A DNA stretch of 7,290 nt from Pseudomonadota bacterium (GTDB taxonomy: Bacteria > Pseudomonadota > Gammaproteobacteria > Xanthomonadales > Xanthomonadaceae): positions 1 through 7,290 of the forward strand of contig JAEWLO010000435.1 in NCBI GenBank assembly GCA_023457475.1, in the 5' to 3' direction. Of this stretch, positions 1 to 5,208 are shown piece after piece (within the stretch, counting starts at the first letter, position 1; each line of letters begins with the position of its first letter). A model generated the notes under the pieces. That model had not been told where the DNA came from. It was given only the letters and a program-made list of their open reading frames with translations, and searched no databases. A program made the position numbers and the translations under genes.

Positions 1-7
1 TCACCCC

Positions 8-30
8 CGGCCGCCCGGGGCGGCCGTCTT
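8..30 (+). terminator. GC-rich hairpin with short T-rich tail
   Basis: A perfect 8-bp stem (8-15 with 19-26) encloses a 3-base loop and is followed by TCTTCATTT on the + strand. This fits a weak intrinsic terminator for a + strand gene lying to the left of the window. The tail is not a clean U-run, so it could equally be a hairpin in the fbp leader. Which of the two cannot be decided without the upstream gene. Confidence 0.4.
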
Positions 31-46
31 CATTTGCGCCGGTGCT

Positions 47-58
47 GTAACCGGTTAC
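47..58. promoter_or_regulatory. Operator-like 12-bp palindrome upstream of fbp
   Basis: GTAACCGGTTAC is a perfect 12-base palindrome with a central CG, ending 72 bases before the chosen fbp start. Its layout (TGTAA..CG..TTAC) resembles operators of LacI/GalR-family repressors. That family includes Cra/FruR, which controls fbp in enterobacteria. The site is seen directly; its use as an operator and the identity of any regulator are inference. No convincing -35/-10 pair was found beside it. Confidence 0.35.
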
Positions 59-130
59 GCATCGGGTTGCCTCGTAATGCGCACCGCGACGGGCGACAAT
101 ACCGCCCCCGATCGTTTTGGCAGCCCCTCC

Positions 131-1141
131 ATGTCCCGTACGTCGCTGACCCGTTACCTGATTGAAGAGCAGCATGCCGGCCGCATCAACGCCGACCTGC
201 GCCAGCTGATTGCGGTGGTGGGCCGCGCGTGTACCCACATCTCCATCGCGGTGAGCAAGGGTGCGCTCGGTGGCGTGCTGGGCGACGCGGGTACCGGCAA
301 CGTGCAGGGCGAGGCGCAGAAGAAGCTCGACGTGATCAGCAACGAGATCCTGCTGGAAGCCAATGCCTGGGGTGGCCATCTTGCCGCCTGCGCCTCGGAA
401 GAGATGGACCACTGCCAGCCGGTGCCGGACACCTATCCGCGTGGCGACTTCCTGCTGCTGTTCGATCCCCTCGATGGCAGCTCCAACATCGACGTGAACG
501 TGTCCGTCGGCACCATCTTCTCGGTGCTGCGCAGCCCCAAGGGCGTGGAGCAGCCGACCGACGAGAGCTTCCTGCAGCCGGGCACCGCGCAGATTGCCGC
601 CGGCTACTGCATCTACGGGCCCAGCACCCAGATGGTGCTCACCACGGGGCACGGCACGCACGCCTTCACCCTGGACCGGGAGACCGGCGAGTTCGTGCTG
701 ACCACGCGCGACATGCGGATTCCGGAAGACACCCAGGAATTCGCGATCAACATGTCGAACCAGCGCCACTGGGAAGCGCCGATGCAGGGTTACGTGCAGG
801 ACCTGCTGTCCGGCAAGGAAGGTCCGCGCGGCAAGAACTTCAACATGCGCTGGATCGCCAGCATGGTGGCCGACGTGCACCGCATCCTGACCCGCGGTGG
901 CATCTTCATCTACCCGTGGGACAAGAAGGACCCGGGCAAGGCCGGCAAGCTGCGCCTGATGTACGAAGCCAACCCGATGGGCCTGCTGGTGGAACAGGCA
1001 GGGGGGGCGGCAACCACGGGACGCGAGCGCATCCTCGACATCCAGCCGGACCAGCTGCACCAGCGCGTGCCGGTGTTCCTGGGATCGCGCAATGAAGTGG
1101 CCGAAGCCACGCGCTACCACCGCGAGCATGACGCAGGGTAA
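131..1141 (+). CDS. fbp: Fructose-1,6-bisphosphatase, class I
   Basis: Cytosolic gluconeogenic enzyme that hydrolyses fructose 1,6-bisphosphate to fructose 6-phosphate and phosphate, using Mg2+. The 336-residue product matches the usual length of the family (about 332-340). The metal and phosphate site is intact: the Glu pair at 90-91, the signature DPLDGSSNID at 112-121 (Asp112 and Asp115 as metal ligands), and Glu279 in the YEANPM motif near the C-terminus. KDPGKAGKLR near 266-275 is the substrate-binding strand. The ATG at 131 was chosen because MSRTSLTRYL begins the conserved N-terminal helix. An in-frame ATG at 77 would add 18 residues unlike the family, and neither start has a clear Shine-Dalgarno sequence. 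It appears to be a single-gene unit: a hairpin follows 4 bases after the stop and an operator-like palindrome lies upstream. Confidence 0.97.
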   Translation: MSRTSLTRYLIEEQHAGRINADLRQLIAVVGRACTHISIAVSKGALGGVLGDAGTGNVQGEAQKKLDVISNEILLEANAWGGHLAACASEEMDHCQPVPDTYPRGDFLLLFDPLDGSSNIDVNVSVGTIFSVLRSPKGVEQPTDESFLQPGTAQIAAGYCIYGPSTQMVLTTGHGTHAFTLDRETGEFVLTTRDMRIPEDTQEFAINMSNQRHWEAPMQGYVQDLLSGKEGPRGKNFNMRWIASMVADVHRILTRGGIFIYPWDKKDPGKAGKLRLMYEANPMGLLVEQAGGAATTGRERILDIQPDQLHQRVPVFLGSRNEVAEATRYHREHDAG

Positions 1142-1145
1142 CGTG

Positions 1146-1170
1146 CAGGGACACGCCATGCGTGTCCCTG
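1146..1170 (+). terminator. Perfect 11-bp hairpin after fbp
   Basis: Arms 1146-1156 and 1160-1170 pair perfectly around a CAT loop, starting 4 bases after the fbp stop. The position suits transcription termination or protection of the mRNA 3' end. There is no U-run after it, so it is not a textbook intrinsic terminator. The core CACGCCATGCGTG resembles cores seen in Stenotrophomonas REP-type palindromes, but the GTAG head is missing. Confidence 0.55.
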
Positions 1171-1200
1171 GGAACCCGTCCCGCGCCTATGGCAAAGACG

Positions 1201-1236
1201 TGACATCGCCGGATACACCCGGCACCATCGATGTCA
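1201..1236 (+). other. Bulged hairpin in the oxygenase leader
   Basis: Outer arms TGACATCG (1201-1208) and CGATGTCA (1229-1236) pair perfectly. Inside them, CCGG (1209-1212) and CCGG (1219-1222) form an inner stem, with a few unpaired bases on the 3' side. The structure ends 19 bases before the oxygenase start codon, so it could affect translation or serve as a protein-binding site. Seen directly; function unknown. Confidence 0.3.
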
Positions 1237-1255
1237 GACGTTCACGGACCACGCC

Positions 1256-1966
1256 ATGACAGCCGACCCGCAGTTGGACTTCATCGAAGTAATCCACAAC
1301 GCCGTCCCCGCGGAGGTCTGCGCCGCCATCCAGGCCAGAATGCGCGCCAGCGCACAGTTGCGGCCCGGTGAAGTCGGCAGCGGTGTGTTCCCGGAACTCA
1401 AGCACAGCAAGGACCTGCGCATCAGCGGCGTTCCGGAATGGCGTGACGTCGACATCCAGCTGCAACAAGCCGTATTCAGGGGTGTATTGAGTTATCTACG
1501 CCGTTATCCACAGGCGCTGATCTCGCCGCTGATGTTGCAGATCCAGGACAACGATGGAAATCCGCGGCGGCTGTCCGCCGAGGATTTTCAGGGAATGAAC
1601 GACAACGCCTTGTCCGAACTGGCCCGTACCTGCCTCAGGCCGGGTGCCATCAATCTGCAATGGTACGCCGCAGGCGAAGGCGGATACCCCTACTGGCACT
1701 GCGAGCTGTACCCCCGCGACCCGGCAGGTGAAACCCTGCACCGCCATCTGCTGTGGACGCTGTACCTCAACGACGACTTCGGCGCCGGTGAAACCGAGTT
1801 TCTGTTCCAGCAGCGCAAGGTGCGGCCGCGCACCGGCAGCCTGCTGATCGCCCCGACGGCATTCACGCACACCCACCGGGGAAATCGCCCGGAGGGCGGC
1901 GACAAGTTCATCGCCACCAGTTGGATTCTGTTCCAGAGCGCGGAGCGGTTGTACGGGGGCGGCTGA
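1256..1966 (+). CDS. 2-oxoglutarate/Fe(II)-dependent oxygenase, prolyl 4-hydroxylase-like
   Basis: Predicted cytosolic 236-residue dioxygenase that would couple 2-oxoglutarate decarboxylation to hydroxylation of an unknown substrate. The C-terminal half carries the double-stranded beta-helix signature: a proximal HxE iron motif (His148, Glu150, in YWHCELYP), a distal His in FTHTHRGN (His207 most likely, His205 possible), and Lys217 exactly ten residues after His207. That Lys spacing is typical of 2-oxoglutarate binding in prolyl 4-hydroxylases. The first ~125 residues hold no motif I recognise. The acidic ligand is Glu rather than the commoner Asp, which is tolerated in this superfamily. There is no signal peptide or membrane segment. 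The start at 1256 has only a weak upstream purine stretch. It is separated from fbp by a hairpin and is probably transcribed alone. The fold assignment is fairly secure; the substrate (protein, free amino acid or metabolite) is not inferable. Confidence 0.82.
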   Translation: MTADPQLDFIEVIHNAVPAEVCAAIQARMRASAQLRPGEVGSGVFPELKHSKDLRISGVPEWRDVDIQLQQAVFRGVLSYLRRYPQALISPLMLQIQDNDGNPRRLSAEDFQGMNDNALSELARTCLRPGAINLQWYAAGEGGYPYWHCELYPRDPAGETLHRHLLWTLYLNDDFGAGETEFLFQQRKVRPRTGSLLIAPTAFTHTHRGNRPEGGDKFIATSWILFQSAERLYGGG

Positions 1967-2232
1967 TGGGTGGAGGCGGCACCCGCCCGTGCGCGCAGCG
2001 GGGCGGCATTTGAAGGCGAATGCGTCAGCGTGGGTTCTCGTCCGCGATGGTACGCAAACGCAGGGCCTGCCTTCAGTTTCTCTTCTTCGTGGGCCCTCCG
2101 TGCAGCGTTCGATGAAGACCGCAGGCGAAAAGGTGACCAGAATCGGCCATGCCCCATGTCGGGAATACACCCGCCGCCTGGTGATGTGTGGCCTTGTGCG
2201 CTCCCGACTCCCATCGTCCTGGAGTGCATACC

Positions 2233-2565
2233 ATGCAGAAGAAGAAGCAGCAGACCGGTGCCACGGCCAAGAAGGCCGTCAAGTCAGACACGCCCCGGTA
2301 TCGTTCCCGCCGCCCCCACAACGTGCGCGCCCTTCCGCAGATCACCTCAAGTGATCGCGACAACTACGGCCCGATTCCCTTCATGACGTTGAGCGGCGCG
2401 TGGATGCGCAAGCTGGGTTTCGACGTGGGCGACCAGGTCAAGATCGAAGGGACGCGCAACGTGATCACCATCTCGCTGGTGTGGCCGTATCCGCCGGCGG
2501 AGGCGGACGCGCCGGAAGCGGCGACGGAGCCGGAGGTGCATTACGCCCGCATCCATCCTCGCTGA
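2233..2565 (+). CDS. SymE-family protein (AbrB-fold, putative type I toxin)
   Basis: A 110-residue basic protein. Residues ~47-80 (PIPFMTLSGAWMRKLGFDVG, then DQVKI and NVITI) match the SymE core, in which a SpoVT/AbrB-like swapped-hairpin fold is built on the pattern P-x-x-x-L-x-G-x-W-(L/M)-x-x-x-G-F. E. coli SymE is an SOS-induced protein repressed by the antisense RNA SymR; toxicity has been attributed to RNA cleavage or nucleoid condensation. Here residues 1-30 form a Lys/Arg-rich tail likely to bind nucleic acid, and residues ~86-103 are Pro/Ala/Glu-rich and probably disordered. The ATG at 2233 was chosen because GGAG at 2221-2224 lies 8 bases upstream; a longer frame from 2188 lacks this. 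No TTAG or CTAA half-site of a LexA box occurs in the 266 bases before it, so SOS control is not evident. I could not identify an antisense RNA gene. Toxicity is inferred from the family only. Confidence 0.8.
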   Translation: MQKKKQQTGATAKKAVKSDTPRYRSRRPHNVRALPQITSSDRDNYGPIPFMTLSGAWMRKLGFDVGDQVKIEGTRNVITISLVWPYPPAEADAPEAATEPEVHYARIHPR

Positions 2566-2582
2566 TCAGGGACTGCTGATCA
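2563..2582 (+). terminator. Short hairpin overlapping the symE-like stop codon
   Basis: TGATCAG (2563-2569) and CTGATCA (2576-2582) pair perfectly around a 6-base loop, beginning with the stop codon of the SymE-like gene. It is AT-richer than most terminator stems and has no T-run. Together with the adjacent GTAG palindrome it may end transcription between the two convergent genes. Confidence 0.3.
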
Positions 2583-2585
2583 CCT

Positions 2586-2612
2586 CGGTAGCGCCGGCCG
2601 TTGGCCGGCCCT
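2586..2612 (+). repeat. GTAG-headed REP palindrome (SMAG-type), copy 1
   Basis: GTAG at 2588-2591 is followed by a perfect 7-bp stem, GCCGGCC (2593-2599) and GGCCGGC (2603-2609), with a GTT loop. This GTAG-plus-hairpin layout is that of Stenotrophomonas SMAG repeats, REP-type elements found in high copy between genes and thought to be mobilised by RAYT (TnpA-REP) transposases. All 27 bases recur in inverted orientation at 4422-4448. It lies between convergent genes and may also act as a bidirectional transcript-end structure. Confidence 0.8.
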
Positions 2613-2631
2613 TACGACAATGGCAGCTGTC

Positions 2632-3087
2632 TCATTCCTTGGCCGGTGATGCGTCATCAAGGTCCTTGCCGAACCAGATCTCGTCCAGGCTTTCGTCCAT
2701 TTTCGTATGGGGCGCAACTTTATCGGAGTCACTAAGCGCCAGAGGCGGATCGCCGTTGTCCATGCTCTCGCGCATGCTATTGAGTCGAAGCAGGCAATAC
2801 CCGCTGTACATGTTGTCCGGCCATGTGTCTGGATGACCAAACCTCTCAAGTACCGAAGCATGTGCTTGTTTCGCCGCCGTCCAGAATGCCTGGCGCTCGC
2901 CTTCGCTTCGGTGTCGCATATCGAAGTCGACGAACGGTGCCCCACGCAGGCTCTTGTCCTCCAACCAGCGGCGCAGTTGCGCGTGCGTATCGGGCATCTG
3001 ATCGGCAATCAGAGACAACATGGCCGCCATGCCAAGTGTGGATCCCCTCAGGACCCGTCCGTCTTCGAGATAGAAGATCGCTGCCAT
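2632..3087 (-). CDS. Hypothetical protein, 151 aa
   Basis: I do not recognise this protein. It opens with MAAIFYLEDGRVLRGSTLG, likely two beta strands and a turn. A helical stretch follows (~19-50), containing RRWLEDKSLRG. Next come VDFDMRHRSEGERQAFW (~53-69) and a Trp/Tyr/Cys-containing segment, HPDTWPDNMYSGYCLLRLN. The last ~45 residues are acidic and low in complexity. It has no signal peptide, membrane helix or metal-binding Cys cluster, so a soluble cytosolic protein is likely. It starts 55 bases after the stop of the radical SAM gene on the same strand with no terminator between, so the two may be co-transcribed. GC over 2641-2820 is 103/180 (57%), below the neighbouring pdxJ and cls, suggesting acquired DNA. 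No clear Shine-Dalgarno precedes the ATG. An alternative reading is an unrelated accessory gene, such as an orphan immunity-type protein, but nothing in the sequence shows that. Confidence 0.72.
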   Translation of the reverse strand: MAAIFYLEDGRVLRGSTLGMAAMLSLIADQMPDTHAQLRRWLEDKSLRGAPFVDFDMRHRSEGERQAFWTAAKQAHASVLERFGHPDTWPDNMYSGYCLLRLNSMRESMDNGDPPLALSDSDKVAPHTKMDESLDEIWFGKDLDDASPAKE

Positions 3088-3142
3088 CGCGGGTCATCCG
3101 GGTAGGTTCAGACACGGCGGTAGTCTGCACGATCAGGAGGCG

Positions 3143-4234
3143 TCAGAACAACGACCCCTGCGGCGATTCAGCTCTCGGCGGCAACGGCCGCACGAACTTC
3201 CCGCAATCCAGCTTTGGCCAGTGGCTGTGCTGCCCATCGAACCCCAGCCGCTTGCGCGCAAGTTTGAAACGGTTAGACAGCAGGTCTGCATACACGCCTT
3301 CGCCGCGCATGCGGGTGCCGAATTCACTGGTGTAGTCCTTGCCCCCACGCAGCTGGTTGATGGTGCTCATCACATGGGCGGCGCGGTCCGGATGGTGGGT
3401 ATCCAGCCAGTCGCGGAACAAGGGAGCCACTTCCAGCGGGAGGCGCAGCAGCACGTAGCCGGCGCTGCTGGCACCGGCGTCGCGGGACGCCTCGAGTACG
3501 GCTTCCAGTTCGGAATCGTTGATCCAGGGAATTACCGGGGCCACCATCACACCGACGGGTATGCCGGCGTCGTGCAGGCGGCGCATGGCGCGCAGCCGTG
3601 CGTGAGGCGCGGAGGCACGTGGCTCCAGCTTGGCCGACAGATGCGGGTCGAGCGAGGTGACAGAGAAGTGCACGCTCACCAGCTTCTGTTCTGCGAGCGG
3701 TGCGAGCAGATCGATATCGCGTTCGACCAATGCGTTCTTGGTGATGAGCGAGAACGGGTGCTGGGTTTCCAGCATCACTTCGATGAGCTGGCGGGTGAGC
3801 TTGAGCTTGCGTTCGATGGGCTGGTAGGCGTCGGTGTTGATGCCCAGCGCGATCGGCTGCGGCACATAGCCGGGGCGCGAGAGTTCCCTGCGCAGCAGCT
3901 GCGGGGCGTTGGTCTTGGCGAAGAGCTTGGTTTCGAAATCGAGACCGGGAGAGAGATTGAGGTAGGCATGGGACGGACGGGCGAAACAGTACGAGCAGCC
4001 GTGTTCGCAGCCACGGTACGGATTCACCGATTGGCTGAAGCCAACGTCCGGGGATTTGTTGCGGCTGATGATGCTGCGCGCGGTTTCTGCGCGGACTTCG
4101 GTCTTGAGGCGGGGTGCGGCGAATTCCTCGCTTTCCTCGTTGCTCCAACCGTCGTCCACGGCTTCGCTGACGGTGGCTTCGAAGCGGCCGGCGAGGTGGG
4201 TGGTGGAGCCACGGCCCTTGATTGCGATTCCCAT
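3143..4234 (-). CDS. PA0069-family radical SAM protein (SplB-related)
   Basis: A 363-residue radical SAM enzyme related to spore photoproduct lyase (COG1533-type). The [4Fe-4S]-binding motif CxxxCxxC is Cys76, Cys80, Cys83 in GCEHGCSYCFARPSH. The short N-terminal IKGRG motif (5-9) before a region rich in acidic and Ser residues is typical of the PA0069 group. Other family-like segments are ALGINTDAYQPIE, FSLITKNALVERD, VHFSVTSLD and, near the end, GTRMRGEGVYADLL. Length fits the family (~350). The reaction is unknown; a nucleic-acid or photoproduct repair role is only suggested by the SplB kinship. The start at 4234 was chosen because IKGRG lies right behind it. The frame stays open to an ATG at 4333, but that start would place the LexA palindrome inside the coding sequence and add 33 residues with no family likeness. 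A perfect LexA box lies 78-97 bases upstream of the chosen start. The unidentified gene ending at 2632 follows 55 bases downstream. Confidence 0.9.
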   Translation of the reverse strand: MGIAIKGRGSTTHLAGRFEATVSEAVDDGWSNEESEEFAAPRLKTEVRAETARSIISRNKSPDVGFSQSVNPYRGCEHGCSYCFARPSHAYLNLSPGLDFETKLFAKTNAPQLLRRELSRPGYVPQPIALGINTDAYQPIERKLKLTRQLIEVMLETQHPFSLITKNALVERDIDLLAPLAEQKLVSVHFSVTSLDPHLSAKLEPRASAPHARLRAMRRLHDAGIPVGVMVAPVIPWINDSELEAVLEASRDAGASSAGYVLLRLPLEVAPLFRDWLDTHHPDRAAHVMSTINQLRGGKDYTSEFGTRMRGEGVYADLLSNRFKLARKRLGFDGQHSHWPKLDCGKFVRPLPPRAESPQGSLF

Positions 4235-4255
4235 GGTCAGAGCGTAGCCATGGGG

Positions 4256-4274
4256 GGTCTCAGGGGTTGAGACC
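4256..4274 (-). other. 7-bp hairpin in the radical SAM gene leader
   Basis: GGTCTCA (4256-4262) and TGAGACC (4268-4274) pair perfectly with a 5-base loop, 21-40 bases before the chosen start codon and downstream of the LexA box. It would form in the mRNA leader and could limit ribosome access. Seen directly; the role is inference. Confidence 0.35.
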
Positions 4275-4311
4275 TGGGCGTTTGAGGGGTGGGGCAGGCG
4301 ATGGTGCGCAT

Positions 4312-4331
4312 GGTTAGTAGTATTACTAACC
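4312..4331. promoter_or_regulatory. LexA (SOS) box
   Basis: TTAGTAGTATTACTAA at 4314-4329 matches the Xanthomonadaceae LexA consensus TTAG-N6-TACTA in both orientations. The perfect arms extend outward by two more bases each (GGTTAGTA at 4312-4319 and TACTAACC at 4324-4331). It is the only site of this form I found. It sits upstream of the - strand radical SAM gene. TAATAC inside it could serve as a -10 element, with a weak TTCCCA about 16 bases upstream, so bound LexA would block the promoter. The motif match is seen; repression is inferred. Confidence 0.78.
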
Positions 4332-4374
4332 ACAGGGTGGATGGGAAGCGAAACCTCCGTGAATAGGGGGTTTG

Positions 4375-4400
4375 GGGGAATTCCGGTGATGGAATTCCCC
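4375..4400. repeat. Perfect 10-bp-arm inverted repeat
   Basis: GGGGAATTCC (4375-4384) and GGAATTCCCC (4391-4400) are exact inverted repeats around a 6-base spacer, 43 bases beyond the LexA box on the side away from the radical SAM gene. It has no U-run in either direction, so it is a poor intrinsic terminator. It could be a binding site for a dimeric regulator or a cruciform-forming element. It carries no GTAG head and differs from the SMAG repeats. Confidence 0.5.
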
Positions 4401-4404
4401 AGGG

Positions 4405-4413
4405 TTATCCACA
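4405..4413 (+). promoter_or_regulatory. Consensus DnaA box
   Basis: TTATCCACA is an exact match to the strongest DnaA-box sequence. It sits alone in the intergenic region, 4 bases after a long inverted repeat and 75 bases from the LexA box. No other boxes cluster here, so it is not an origin. It may be a chance match or a titration or regulatory site. Confidence 0.3.
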
Positions 4414-4421
4414 GGTGTGCG

Positions 4422-4448
4422 AGGGCCGGCCAACGGCCGGCGCTACCG
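4422..4448 (-). repeat. GTAG-headed REP palindrome (SMAG-type), copy 2
   Basis: On the - strand this is identical over 27 bases to the copy at 2586-2612: GTAG (4446-4443), then a 7-bp stem at 4441-4435 and 4431-4425 with a 3-base loop. It lies 17 bases past the pdxJ stop, where it may stabilise or end the pdxJ transcript. The two copies are in opposite orientation and bracket the radical SAM/hypothetical gene pair. Confidence 0.8.
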
Positions 4449-4464
4449 GGTCCCCATCGTGGTC

Positions 4465-5208
4465 TCAGAGCAACCCGAGGTAGCCCTTCACCGTGGCATC
4501 CAACCCCTCATACAGCGCCTCGCTGATCAAGGCATGCCCGATGCTGACCTCCAGCACCTCCGGCACCGCCTGCAGGAAGTCGCGGAGGTTGTCCTGCGAC
4601 AGGTCGTGCCCGGCATTGACGCCCAGCCCGGCGGCCTGCGCACGGCGGGCGGCGTCGGCGAAGAGGGCGAGCATCCCGGTGGCGTCGCCTGCCGCATGCG
4701 CTTCGGCGTAGGGACCGGTGTACAGCTCGATACGGTCGGCCCCGATCTCGGCCGCCTGGGCGATATCCGCGTTGCCGGCATCCACGAACAGGCTGACGCG
4801 ACAGCCATAGGACTTGAGTTCGGCGATCAGCGGGCGCAGGCGCTCGGCGTCGCGGCCAAAATCGAAGCCGTGGTCCGAGGTGAGCTGGCCGTCGCTGTCG
4901 GGGACCAGCGTAGCCTGGGCCGGGCGGATCAGCGCGCACAGGGGCAGCAGGCCGGGATAGCCCTCGCGGGGCGGCGCGAATGGGTTGCCTTCGATGTTGA
5001 ACTCAACACCACGCGCGGTAGTCAGTGCGCTCAGGGCGACCACGTCCTCGGCATGGATATGCCTCCGGTCGGGACGCGGGTGCACGGTGATGCCGTGGGC
5101 ACCGGCGTCCAGGCAGGCGGTGGCTGCCTGCACGACATCCGGATCTGTGCCGCCCCGCGAATTGCGCAGGACGGCGATCTTGTTCACGTTGACGCTGAGC
5201 TGGGTCAT
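4465..5208 (-). CDS. pdxJ: Pyridoxine 5'-phosphate synthase
   Basis: Last step of DXP-dependent vitamin B6 synthesis: condenses 1-deoxy-D-xylulose 5-phosphate with 3-amino-2-oxopropyl phosphate to give pyridoxine 5'-phosphate. Cytosolic TIM barrel. The 247-residue length matches the family (~240-250). Visible active-site elements are TVHPRPDRRHI (His43, Arg45, His50), Glu73 in FNIEGN, VNAGHDL (His201) and SIGHALI (Gly224, His225) for phosphate binding. At the N-terminus the usual V-N-(V/I)-D-H is VNVNK (Asn9, Lys10), so the Asp-His pair of E. coli PdxJ is replaced. I believe this is a recurrent subfamily variant, not a defect. The start ATG at 5208 overlaps the stop of the upstream membrane-protein gene by four bases (ATGA), and no strong Shine-Dalgarno is seen, which points to translational coupling. 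A GTAG palindrome follows the stop. Confidence 0.97.
   Translation of the reverse strand: MTQLSVNVNKIAVLRNSRGGTDPDVVQAATACLDAGAHGITVHPRPDRRHIHAEDVVALSALTTARGVEFNIEGNPFAPPREGYPGLLPLCALIRPAQATLVPDSDGQLTSDHGFDFGRDAERLRPLIAELKSYGCRVSLFVDAGNADIAQAAEIGADRIELYTGPYAEAHAAGDATGMLALFADAARRAQAAGLGVNAGHDLSQDNLRDFLQAVPEVLEVSIGHALISEALYEGLDATVKGYLGLL

Noticed and set aside
1504..1512. A second exact DnaA box, TTATCCACA
   Set aside because: It lies inside the oxygenase coding sequence and encodes ordinary residues (Tyr-Pro-Gln). A single box with no cluster is most likely chance.
1496..2229. Overlapping open frames of 179-224 codons on the - strand across the oxygenase and the following gap
   Set aside because: Cys/Arg/Pro-rich shadow products with no recognisable domain, no ribosome site, and mostly antisense to a well-supported enzyme gene.
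2260..2310. A possible antisense-RNA promoter (TTGACG on the - strand) inside the 5' part of the symE-like gene
   Set aside because: There is no AT-rich -10 element at the right spacing, and the stretch encodes part of the Lys-rich tail. Not enough to call a SymR-like RNA.
3221..4270. A 349-codon open frame on the + strand opposite the radical SAM gene
   Set aside because: It is a shadow: its product has the Gly/Ala/Val/His-rich composition of GC-rich antisense frames and no motif, while the - strand frame has a complete CxxxCxxC motif and family segments.
4235..4333. A 33-residue N-terminal extension of the radical SAM protein starting at 4333
   Set aside because: It would bury the LexA palindrome inside the first codons, and it has no family likeness; the conserved IKGRG motif follows directly after the ATG at 4234.
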